A stretch of DNA of 64,000 nucleotides from the NCBI RefSeq assembly GCF_026309355.1, contig NZ_JAPJZK010000001.1:3802501-3866500 (forward strand), in the 5' to 3' direction. Within the stretch, counting starts at the first letter, position 1, and each line of letters opens with the position of its first letter. The notes below the pieces were generated by a model. The model had not been told where the DNA came from. It was given only the letters and a program-made list of their open reading frames with translations, and did not search any database. Shown piece after piece: positions 56,968 through 64,000 of this stretch. The DNA comes from Spartinivicinus marinus. Lineage in GTDB: Bacteria; Pseudomonadota; Gammaproteobacteria; Pseudomonadales; Zooshikellaceae. Both the position numbers and the translations under genes were made by a program.

Positions 56968-57495
56968 ATGAAGCAAGCAGTATTGCTCGGCATTGGCTGT
57001 AATGTGCAGCCAATGACTCAAATTCCTAAAATTCTTAATGTGCTGGTTGTAAGGTTCAATCAGGTTTGGTTGAGCCGACTGGTAATGACTAAACCGGTTG
57101 GTGTAAAAAATGCCGCTGATTTTTGTAATGGTGTTTTGTATTTCTATTCAGACTTATCTGAACAGGCTTTAAATGAATGGTGTAAGCAGTCAGAACAGCA
57201 AGTTGGCAGAGCCCCACAAGACTGTAAGTCAAGGCAAGTGGCAGACCTGGATTTGTTATGGTGTGGCCCTTCAAACCAAAGGCTTGATCCTGCGGCACTC
57301 ATTACGGAAAGCTACTACCAGCAACCTGCTAGAGACGTTTTAACATTCGTGGATAGACTAGCTGTAAATACCACTACTCTTGTTTCACAGTCAGTTGATA
57401 TATTGCGAGTTTCAGGCCCTAATGGTGAAGTGCTAGGTGATAAACCAACCACTATTGAGAAACAAATTTTACCTTCAAAAATAAATGGCTTTTAG
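56968..57495 (+). CDS. folK: Divergent FolK-like protein (hydroxymethyldihydropterin pyrophosphokinase family)
   Basis: A 175-residue protein with the outline of HPPK: LLGIGCNVQP near the start, the TKPVGVKNAADFCNGVLYF segment, then a degenerate motif at about residue 86 (CKSRQVADLDLLWCG) where the usual form is GPRTLDLDLL. The two metal-binding aspartates of DLD are kept, but the GPR is replaced and the spacing of R to DLD is one residue longer. It follows folB by 15 bases, so a pterin role is likely. Whether it is an active kinase or a paralogue is uncertain. Confidence 0.65.
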   Translation: MKQAVLLGIGCNVQPMTQIPKILNVLVVRFNQVWLSRLVMTKPVGVKNAADFCNGVLYFYSDLSEQALNEWCKQSEQQVGRAPQDCKSRQVADLDLLWCGPSNQRLDPAALITESYYQQPARDVLTFVDRLAVNTTTLVSQSVDILRVSGPNGEVLGDKPTTIEKQILPSKINGF

Positions 57496-57525
57496 CTGAT
57501 TGTGTAACTTGGCTATATGACATAT

Positions 57526-58695
57526 TCATATGGTTTTATGAGATATTTGGGCGAGTGCTTTATTGATGATTTCAAGTTGCTGCTGAGCGATTGCCTGGCC
57601 TAACGCCTTACCTTTTTTGCCTTGTGCCTGTAGTTGCTTGATATCAATTTGCTTAAATTGTTGGCTAATACCTAGTAATTGATCAGTAGTTAAAATAAGT
57701 GGTTGCTGCAGCTCGTTTGCGGCAATCTCAATAGCTGTGATGATATGGGTAAATCGTTCTGGTCGTCTTACAGCATCCGCTTGCTTTAAACACTGCCAAA
57801 CAATTTCTTCGGAAAGTGGCGTGGTAGTTAAATGAGGTAATAATTGAATACCTGCTTTTGTTGTTGCCTTAAACTGGTTAGGCAGTTTGATATTTTCTGC
57901 AAACTGTTCAAAATGGCCGATGGCGGTTGGCTGCTGAATTAATTCATTGCTGGCAAACAGGTTAATAATAAATGCTGCAAAACGAACAATCTCAGGTTGT
58001 GTGGTTGTAACTGCTGCATCTAAAGTGTTCAATGCTGCAGCAGGCATTGTTGGCTGGTTGATAGTTAAAGGCGATATCAAAATATTCAGAGCGCCGCACT
58101 GATGCAGGGTTTGAAAATAAATGGCTGGGTGTGGTTCAGCTAATGCCCGTTCAGTTTCTTGCCATACTCGTTCTGCTACTAAATGGCTAGCTTCTCCAGA
58201 ATTAACCATCTCAACCATTAATGACATGGTTTCTGGTGCGATAGTAAAACCTAAATGATGGTAGCGTGCTGCAAAACGAGCAACACGCAATATTCTTAAA
58301 GGATCTTCAGTAAATGCAGGCGACACATGTCGTAAAATGCCTTGCTTTAAATCCTGATAGCCATGAAATGGATCAATTAATGCTCCATCGGGAGTTTGGG
58401 CAATAGCGTTGATAGTTAAGTCTCGCCTTAATAAGTCCTCTTCAAGAGTGACGTCAGGAGCTGTGTGACATATAAAACCTGTGTAGCCTTTTCCCTGCTT
58501 ACGCTCAGTACGTGCTAATGCATACTCTTCATGGGTTTGAGGGTGAAGAAAAACCGGGAAGTCTTTGCCTACTTGTTCAAAACCATTAGCCAGCATTTCT
58601 TCTGGAGTGCTGCCAACAACTACCCAGTCTCGATCTTTAACAGACTTACCTAACAGGTGGTCGCGGACTGCGCCACCAACTAAAAATACTTTCAT
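57526..58695 (-). CDS. cca: CCA-adding tRNA nucleotidyltransferase, form without HD domain
   Basis: This enzyme builds or repairs the CCA end of tRNAs. The start MKVFLVGGAVRDHLLGKSVKDRDWVVVG at 58695 matches the family and gives 389 residues. The frame is open further upstream, but that part overlaps glpE. The catalytic DRD pair (after KSVK) and the RRDLTINA, EDPLRILRVARFAAR and ERVWQETERAL motifs are intact. The HD phosphohydrolase motif of E. coli Cca (CHDLGK) is absent, so this is likely a plain nucleotidyltransferase. Since both tRNAs here already encode CCA, the role may be repair. Confidence 0.92.
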   Translation of the reverse strand: MKVFLVGGAVRDHLLGKSVKDRDWVVVGSTPEEMLANGFEQVGKDFPVFLHPQTHEEYALARTERKQGKGYTGFICHTAPDVTLEEDLLRRDLTINAIAQTPDGALIDPFHGYQDLKQGILRHVSPAFTEDPLRILRVARFAARYHHLGFTIAPETMSLMVEMVNSGEASHLVAERVWQETERALAEPHPAIYFQTLHQCGALNILISPLTINQPTMPAAALNTLDAAVTTTQPEIVRFAAFIINLFASNELIQQPTAIGHFEQFAENIKLPNQFKATTKAGIQLLPHLTTTPLSEEIVWQCLKQADAVRRPERFTHIITAIEIAANELQQPLILTTDQLLGISQQFKQIDIKQLQAQGKKGKALGQAIAQQQLEIINKALAQISHKTI

Positions 58696-58717
58696 AGGGC
58701 TACTAACTAAATGAATA

Positions 58718-59047
58718 CTACTCTTCCATTGTATTTTCGCAAACAGCAGGGTAGTCCTGCTGCCAAGCAGTAAAGCCGCCATCCATACTGTATACATTGC
58801 TGAAACCTTGATCAGCAAAAAAATGTGCGGCTGCTAAACTGCTATGCCCATGATAGCAATAGATAATAATGATATCTTCTAGTTCTGCATTAGCTAAAAA
58901 ATCATGAATGCCCTGATTATCTACATGAGTAGCGTTGGGAATGTGGGCCTGTTGATAGCTGCTCAAATCACGAATATCAACAAAGATGGCACTTTGTTGC
59001 AAGTGGTTGAAAGCATCAGTGGTAGAAATTCGTTTGAATTCACTCAT
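58718..59047 (-). CDS. glpE: Thiosulfate sulfurtransferase GlpE (single rhodanese domain)
   Basis: A 109-residue rhodanese that moves sulfane sulfur from thiosulfate to cyanide or thiol acceptors. The active loop is CYHGHSS with the catalytic cysteine at C64. FVDIRDLSSYQQAHIPNATHVD is the conserved early block and VYSMDGGFTAWQQDYP the end block. Its start overlaps the apaH stop by four bases and it lies between apaH and cca. The name follows E. coli GlpE by similarity. Confidence 0.9.
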   Translation of the reverse strand: MSEFKRISTTDAFNHLQQSAIFVDIRDLSSYQQAHIPNATHVDNQGIHDFLANAELEDIIIIYCYHGHSSLAAAHFFADQGFSNVYSMDGGFTAWQQDYPAVCENTMEE

Positions 59048-59865
59048 TGCGTTTTACATCGGCAGGTGGTGATTTTTTTGGATTCTACATTCATTAGGGT
59101 CAAGTGATTGCCCCATACGCAGCCTGTATCCAGGGCAAAAACATTATGGCTTTCACTTTCAGTTTTGCCTTCTAAAGCAGCCCAATGACCAAATAAAATA
59201 GTGGTATCTTTGGCTTTGCGTTTACTGTGTAGGTACCAGGGTTTATAACCTTTAGGGCCTTCTTTGGGGGAGCCTTTAGCGGATAGCTCCAACTCACCCA
59301 GGCAATTACAAAAGCGCATCCGGGTAAAGTAATTAGTAATTAAGCGTAATCGTGGCCAACCTTTTAAGCTTTTATCCCAGCGGTTGGGCTGGTTACCATA
59401 CATATTACTTAAAAAGTCGATAAAGTGCTCACCTTGTAATACTTCTTCAACTTCTGCGGCACGAGCCAATGCTTTTTTTATAGACCATTGTGGAGGAATT
59501 CCGGCATGTACCATAGCCATATTGTTAGCTTCATCGTAATAAACTAACGGCTGATGACGTAGCCAATGGAGTAGTTGGTCTCGATCAGGAGCGGTTAAAA
59601 TATCACTTAACGTGTCTTGTTTTTTGTGGGGTTGCACTCCGTGAGCGATGGCTAATAAATGTAAGTCATGGTTACCAAGGACAATTTTGCAGCTATCACC
59701 CAGTTTATAAATATATCGTAGGGTTTCCAGTGAGTTGGGTCCTCGGTTCACTAAGTCCCCTACAACCCAAAGTTTATCTTCAGCTGGACTAAAATTAACT
59801 TTTTCCAGTACGCACTGTAGCTGATAAAAACAGCCTTGAATGTCGCCAATTACATAAGTAGCCAT
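59044..59865 (-). CDS. apaH: Symmetrical bis(5'-nucleosyl)-tetraphosphatase ApaH
   Basis: ApaH splits diadenosine tetraphosphate (and removes Np4N caps from RNA) into two diphosphates. The 273-residue metallophosphatase has GDIQGCFYQL (D and H/Q metal ligands), GDLVNRGPNSLETLRY, GNHDLHLLAIAHG and MVHAGIPPQWS, then GHWAALEGKTES and ALDTGCVWGNHLTLMN. It is 17 bases after apaG, in the usual rsmA-apaG-apaH order. Confidence 0.96.
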   Translation of the reverse strand: MATYVIGDIQGCFYQLQCVLEKVNFSPAEDKLWVVGDLVNRGPNSLETLRYIYKLGDSCKIVLGNHDLHLLAIAHGVQPHKKQDTLSDILTAPDRDQLLHWLRHQPLVYYDEANNMAMVHAGIPPQWSIKKALARAAEVEEVLQGEHFIDFLSNMYGNQPNRWDKSLKGWPRLRLITNYFTRMRFCNCLGELELSAKGSPKEGPKGYKPWYLHSKRKAKDTTILFGHWAALEGKTESESHNVFALDTGCVWGNHLTLMNVESKKITTCRCKTQ

Positions 59866-59882
59866 CGTTCGCCCAGTATTAA

Positions 59883-60266
59883 TCAGTGAACTATGTTGGG
59901 TACCGCTAAAGTAAATGGAGTTATTGGAGCATTAAATAGCTGACCATCTTTAGCTTGCATTTGATAGCTGCCATACATACTACCAACCGGCGTTGGTAAA
60001 ATGCAGCCACTACTATAGGTATAGCTGGTACCTGGTGCGATGGAAGGCTGCTGACCAACAACGCCGTCTCCTTGGATATGTTCTACCTGGTTTTCTCCAT
60101 CAGTAATTATCCAATGTCTAGATAACAGTTTTATGGTTTGATTGCTTTCATTAGTAATTGTGATTGTATAGCGAAATACAAATTCAGACTCATTAGGCTC
60201 AGATTCATGGGGCAAGTATTCTGTAACCACGTCAATTTTAACTGGATGAGGGCAAGTATCTGTCAT
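59883..60266 (-). CDS. apaG: ApaG protein
   Basis: A 127-residue single-domain protein with an immunoglobulin-like beta sandwich. Family blocks are visible: FVFRYTITITNESNQTIKLLSRHWIITDG, VEHIQGDGVVGQQPSIAPGTSYTYSSGC and PVGSMYGSYQMQAKDGQLFNAPITPFTL. It is often labelled a Co/Mg efflux protein from a Salmonella phenotype. The molecular role is not settled. It stands between rsmA and apaH. Confidence 0.94.
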   Translation of the reverse strand: MTDTCPHPVKIDVVTEYLPHESEPNESEFVFRYTITITNESNQTIKLLSRHWIITDGENQVEHIQGDGVVGQQPSIAPGTSYTYSSGCILPTPVGSMYGSYQMQAKDGQLFNAPITPFTLAVPNIVH

Positions 60267-60293
60267 GATATTAAGTATAGTGTTTTAAATTGT

Positions 60294-61094
60294 TTAGCGT
60301 TTAGCCAAATAATTAGCCAGGCTAATAAATTGCGATAAAGTGATTTGTTCCGGACGAAGGGTAGGGTCAATGGCAAGCTGGTGAAGTTCATCAGCGGCAA
60401 ATAATGACTTAAGTGTATTGCGAATGGTTTTGCGCCGCTGACTAAAAGCCAGTTTTACTACCTGCTCGAGCTGCTTAATGTCTTCAGCAGGCTGCTCAAT
60501 TGATCGATGCGGCGTTAACTTTACAATGGCGGAGTCCACTTTAGGGGCGGGCTTAAACGCACCAGGGTTGACTGTAAATAAATAATCAATTTGGCAAAAA
60601 TACTGAGCCATTATACCAAGCCTGCCGTATGCTTTTTCGCCTGGCTGAGCTGCTAGCCTTTCTACCACTTCTTTTTGCAGCATAAAATGCATATCACTAA
60701 TTAGTTCTCGAAAGCTAAATAGATGAAATAATAAAGGAGTGGAAATATTGTACGGTAGGTTACCAATTACCCGGATTTTTTGGTTGGGATCTGCTAGTTG
60801 CTTAAAATCGAATTTGAGTGCATCTCCCTGGTGTAGATGAAAGTTGTTGTAGCTAGCGAAACTTGCTAATAATCCTGGTACTAAATCACGATCAAGCTCA
60901 ATCACATGAGTTTCACTGCCTGATGCTACCAAGCTAGCGGTTAAGGCTCCTTGGCCAGGGCCAATTTCAACCAAGTGTTGGTCTTGTTGTGGAGTGATAG
61001 CTTGAATAATGCGTTGAATAACACCGGTATCATGTAAAAAATTTTGCCCAAAGCGCTTGCGTGCCCTGTGGTGAAAAGTCGGGGGATTAGCCAT
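60294..61094 (-). CDS. rsmA: 16S rRNA (adenine1518/1519-N6)-dimethyltransferase RsmA (KsgA)
   Basis: RsmA dimethylates two adjacent adenosines near the 3' end of 16S rRNA, a late checkpoint in 30S assembly, and its loss gives kasugamycin resistance. The 266-residue protein has RFGQNFLHD at the start, the SAM motif VEIGPGQGALT, VIELDRDL, and the catalytic NLPY in VIGNLPYNISTPLLFHL. FSQRRKTIRNTLKSLF marks the C-terminal domain. It starts 15 bases after the pdxA stop. Confidence 0.96.
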   Translation of the reverse strand: MANPPTFHHRARKRFGQNFLHDTGVIQRIIQAITPQQDQHLVEIGPGQGALTASLVASGSETHVIELDRDLVPGLLASFASYNNFHLHQGDALKFDFKQLADPNQKIRVIGNLPYNISTPLLFHLFSFRELISDMHFMLQKEVVERLAAQPGEKAYGRLGIMAQYFCQIDYLFTVNPGAFKPAPKVDSAIVKLTPHRSIEQPAEDIKQLEQVVKLAFSQRRKTIRNTLKSLFAADELHQLAIDPTLRPEQITLSQFISLANYLAKR

Positions 61095-61109
61095 AAAGAA
61101 ATTAATAGT

Positions 61110-62108
61110 TCAGCCTTGTTGAGATTGCGACATATTAATCGCGTACTCAATTGCAGTAAACAAACTTCCTGGGTCAGCTGTCCCTGTGCCTGCTAAGTCT
61201 AAGGCTGTGCCATGGTCAACCGATGTTCTAATAAAGGGGAGGCCTAAGGTGATATTGACTGCATTTCCAAATCCTGCATATTTAAGTACAGGTAGTCCTT
61301 GGTCATGGTACATAGCTAAAACAGCATCAGCTTGAGCTAAAGGTTTTTGAGTAAAAGCAGTATCAGCAGGTAGTGGCCCAGTTAGGTTAAAGCCAAATTG
61401 TTTGGCTAAGCGATTGAGTGTTGGAGTAATGATTTCAAACTCTTCTGTACCTAAATGCCCACCCTCACCAGCATGAGGGTTTAAGCCGCAAACCAAAATA
61501 TGTGGCTGGGCGATACCAAATTTTTGCTGAAGGTCTTGGTGTAACACGCTAATGACTTGTTCAAGTAGTGTGGGTGTGATAGACGCTGATACGGTTTTAA
61601 GTGGAAGGTGGGTGGTTGCTAACGCCACTCTTAAGCTACCGCTGGCTAGCATCATTACCACTTGTTGTGTATTTGTGGCTGAAGCTAAGTATTCAGTATG
61701 GCCGCTAAAAGGAACTCCGCTATCATTGATAACTCCTTTGTGAATAGGGGCGGTTACCATTGCAGCAAACTCCTGCTGAGAACAACCCTTAATTGCAATG
61801 TCTAACATATCTAGCACATGTTGTGCATTGGCTGGGTTGAGTTGGCCTGGTATGACTGTATGTTGCGTTTGAGTTGGTAAAACCAATAATTGGTTTAATG
61901 GAGTTGGTTTAGCAGGCTGCTTTGGTTCATAAGTCTGTAGCTGGATTTCTAGTCCTAATTGTTTGGCTCGTGCTGTAAGAATGGCAGGGTCTGCAGCTAC
62001 TACAAGCTGTGCGTTAAACTGCTGGGCTGCTAATGCAAGGCATAGGTCTGGGCCTATGCCTGCGGGCTCTCCGGAGGTGATAATAATCCGGGGGCAATAA
62101 TGGCTCAC
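61110..62108 (-). CDS. pdxA: 4-hydroxythreonine-4-phosphate dehydrogenase PdxA
   Basis: PdxA oxidises 4-phosphohydroxy-L-threonine in the DXP-dependent route to pyridoxal phosphate. The 332-residue protein opens with [20 protein letters not shown]. The metal and substrate residues are in [39 protein letters not shown] and [43 protein letters not shown]. It overlaps surA by four bases and is followed by rsmA. Confidence 0.96.
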   Translation of the reverse strand: MSHYCPRIIITSGEPAGIGPDLCLALAAQQFNAQLVVAADPAILTARAKQLGLEIQLQTYEPKQPAKPTPLNQLLVLPTQTQHTVIPGQLNPANAQHVLDMLDIAIKGCSQQEFAAMVTAPIHKGVINDSGVPFSGHTEYLASATNTQQVVMMLASGSLRVALATTHLPLKTVSASITPTLLEQVISVLHQDLQQKFGIAQPHILVCGLNPHAGEGGHLGTEEFEIITPTLNRLAKQFGFNLTGPLPADTAFTQKPLAQADAVLAMYHDQGLPVLKYAGFGNAVNITLGLPFIRTSVDHGTALDLAGTGTADPGSLFTAIEYAINMSQSQQG

Positions 62109-63391
62109 AGTTTTATTTCTACGTAGGCTTCGGCACGAATTTGTCGAAGCCAGTTTTGCAGCTCTTCTTCGTACTTGCGGTTCCGTAAAATAATTCGAGC
62201 TCTATTTTCTTGAACCAGCTTGCTCATATCCTGTTGGCGAGTATCCAGTACCTGTAAAATGTGCCAGCCATAACGACTCTTAAATGGCTTGCTAATCGTG
62301 TTAACAGATACTTCTGATAATTTGTCACGAAAGGCCGGGACCATATCATTTGGGTTTACCCAATCTAAGCTGCCACCATTTAAAGCTGAGCCAGAGTCAT
62401 CAGAAAAGGCTTTGGCCAGTTGTGTAAAGTCTTCACCATTTTCTAAGCGTAAATAAAGTCGGTCAGCCAGTGCCTTCGTTTGCTTTTCAGAGCGTATTTC
62501 ACTGGGTTTAAGTAAAATATGGCGAGCTTTAAACTGGGTTTGCATTAGCTTATCTTGACCGCCACGTTTAGCAATCAGTTTAATAATATGAAACCCACTA
62601 GGGCTACGAATAGGTTTACTAATATCACCTTTATTCATCGATTGTACTTGGTTGGCAAATAAAGACGGCAGTTGATTAGCTTTACGCCAGCCAAGATCGC
62701 CACCTTCTAAGGCTTTTTGACCATCTGATACGGCTACTGCAACCTGACCAAAATTGGCGCCTTGTTTAAGCTTTTGGTAGACAGTAGTTGCTTTCTGTTT
62801 CGCTTGGTTAGCCTGGTTGGGTGTTGCTGACTCAGGAAGGGCAATTAAAATATGACCTAATCGGTAATCTGCGGAAAGCTGGTATTTCCCCTGTTCTGAT
62901 TGCAGAAAGTTTTTTATTTCTTGCTGAGTCACCTGAATCCTATCTGCAACCCTGCGTTTTCGAACACGATTAATAATTAAATCACGACGAATTTGCTCGC
63001 GGGCTTTTTCGAAGGAAATTCCATCTTGGGCTAAGGCTTGTTGAAACTCACTTAGTGACATGTTGTTGCGTTGAGCAATGCGATTAACTGTATCACCTAA
63101 GGTTTGTTCGTTAATTCGAATATTAGCACGATCACCCATTTGTAATTGCAGGCTTTCAATAATCAGCTTTTCTAAAACCTGCTTAGTCAGGGCATCCTCT
63201 GGAGGAAGTTCAGTATCGCGTTGCCTTAGTTTACGACGCACCATGGCCAGCCGCTCTTGCAGCTGACTGGCTGTTACCACATCGCTATCAACAACTGCAA
63301 CAATCCGATCGAGGGTTTCTGCACTTGCGCTGACTGGGTTAAATGCCATCCCAATACAGGTGGCTAAAATAAGTTGTTTATACCACTTCAT
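62105..63391 (-). CDS. surA: Periplasmic chaperone and peptidyl-prolyl isomerase SurA
   Basis: SurA escorts outer membrane proteins, including LptD, through the periplasm. The 428-residue protein has a signal peptide ([24 protein letters not shown], cleaved before [11 protein letters not shown]), an N-terminal chaperone domain (about 25-170) and two parvulin domains (about 172-275, [15 protein letters not shown], and 285-385, [15 protein letters not shown]) plus a C-terminal helix. It starts 2 bases after the lptD stop, which fits its client relationship. Confidence 0.96.
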   Translation of the reverse strand: MKWYKQLILATCIGMAFNPVSASAETLDRIVAVVDSDVVTASQLQERLAMVRRKLRQRDTELPPEDALTKQVLEKLIIESLQLQMGDRANIRINEQTLGDTVNRIAQRNNMSLSEFQQALAQDGISFEKAREQIRRDLIINRVRKRRVADRIQVTQQEIKNFLQSEQGKYQLSADYRLGHILIALPESATPNQANQAKQKATTVYQKLKQGANFGQVAVAVSDGQKALEGGDLGWRKANQLPSLFANQVQSMNKGDISKPIRSPSGFHIIKLIAKRGGQDKLMQTQFKARHILLKPSEIRSEKQTKALADRLYLRLENGEDFTQLAKAFSDDSGSALNGGSLDWVNPNDMVPAFRDKLSEVSVNTISKPFKSRYGWHILQVLDTRQQDMSKLVQENRARIILRNRKYEEELQNWLRQIRAEAYVEIKL

Positions 63392-63393
63392 AA

Positions 63394-63999
63394 TTATAAC
63401 TTGTTGCGCTCTTCCCGTTCACGGTAACCGTCAATCCCTTCTAAGAAACCTTCGACTTTACTGCCAAATAAGTTACCTAAACCTTTCATGACAAACTGAA
63501 CAAAAACACCATTATCGGTCTCTGCATTATCTATATCATCGTCACCATCAATCCACTGACGACCAATAAAGCGTATTTTATAACAGCAGCTATCATATTC
63601 AGCACCAAACATCGCTTCAAGTCGGCGGCTATTGGTGACATCATAATTCCAGCGACCTAGTGCACTCCAGTTGGATGCCACTGGCCAGATAAACGACAGG
63701 TCAGCCTGCTCAATATCCCCATCTGCAAACTGGCCAGGAATGGCATTACCATTTTCATCTTTACGAGTACGGTCTACCTGGTCACGGAAACGGTAGCTGA
63801 AGTTCAGCAGGCGATTATAGTCAGGATGGTAGCGAAGGCTAGAGGCAAACTCTTCATTACGCCCCTCATTGGTGTTGTAAATCCAGTCCTGCTTGAATGA
63901 AAGTGCTGAGGTAATATTCCACACCAGTTCAGATGCTAATGGTGATGTAGAGGCTCTTTGGTCATCTAAATAACGGCGTGTACTCTCGTCAATATTGAC
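63394..63999 (-). CDS. lptD: LPS-assembly protein LptD, C-terminal part (5' end beyond window)
   Basis: The reading frame runs from the stop at 63394 off the right edge, leaving about 200 residues of a protein that is normally about 800. LptD is the outer-membrane beta-barrel that inserts LPS at the surface with LptE. The visible part has alternating barrel strands (LRYHPDYNRLLNFSYRF, ADLSFIWPVASNWSALGRWNYD) and the C-terminal cysteine pair in EYDSCCYKIRFIGRQW that forms the essential disulfides. FVQFVMKGLGNLFGSKVEGFLEGIDGY is the typical end. It lies directly before surA. Confidence 0.95.
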   Translation of the reverse strand, partial: VNIDESTRRYLDDQRASTSPLASELVWNITSALSFKQDWIYNTNEGRNEEFASSLRYHPDYNRLLNFSYRFRDQVDRTRKDENGNAIPGQFADGDIEQADLSFIWPVASNWSALGRWNYDVTNSRRLEAMFGAEYDSCCYKIRFIGRQWIDGDDDIDNAETDNGVFVQFVMKGLGNLFGSKVEGFLEGIDGYREREERNKL

Positions 64000-64000
64000 A

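Overview
The window reads as the chromosome of a moderately AT-rich gammaproteobacterium. The evidence is the gene order carB-greA-yhbY-rlmE-ftsH-folP-glmM-tpiA-secG-tRNA-Leu-tRNA-fMet-rimP-nusA-infB-rbfA-truB-rpsO-pnp, the rpsU-yqeY-dnaG-rpoD macromolecular synthesis operon, and the lptD-surA-pdxA-rsmA-apaG-apaH cluster. Protein style (FtsH starting MNDMAKNL, GreA, RimP) and the accessory content suggest a marine Oceanospirillales-type bacterium, perhaps near Zooshikella or Spartinivicinus. That placement is an impression, not a proof.

Layout. 1-17762 is the conserved carB-to-pnp housekeeping block with two tRNAs and several clear terminators or leader hairpins. 17762-17903 is an imperfectly palindromic, MITE-like intergenic element followed by the pnp terminator. 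18190-31216 is half of a type VI secretion system: a PAAR tip protein, a SapC-like protein, TssA, TssB, TssC, TssE, TssF, TssG, the ClpV ATPase and a sigma-54 activator of the VasH type. Hcp, VgrG and the TssJKLM membrane complex are not in the window. 31217-38249 is accessory DNA: a PilZ protein, a frameshifted substrate-binding protein, a LprI-like protein, an 886-residue ankyrin-repeat protein, and an IS481-family element with a 7-bp target duplication lying in the 3' end of an already broken ABC substrate-binding protein gene.

38250-50513 is the most interesting part. An HscC-type Hsp70 and a J-like protein with no HPD motif converge on a six-gene minus-strand operon: YjfI/DUF2170, a short PspA-like coiled coil, a small unknown possibly ribbon-helix-helix protein, YqiJ, a flotillin (YqiK) and a 1,799-residue coiled-coil AAA+ ATPase. 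A strong sigma-70-like promoter with a perfect inverted repeat on its -10 box precedes the operon. The likely theme is a membrane-stress or membrane-microdomain machine with its own large ATPase.

50633-63999 returns to housekeeping genes. On the minus strand are rpoD, dnaG, yqeY and rpsU. On the plus strand are tsaD, folB and a divergent folK-like gene. Then on the minus strand come cca, glpE, apaH, apaG, rsmA, pdxA, surA and the 3' end of lptD, which runs off the window.
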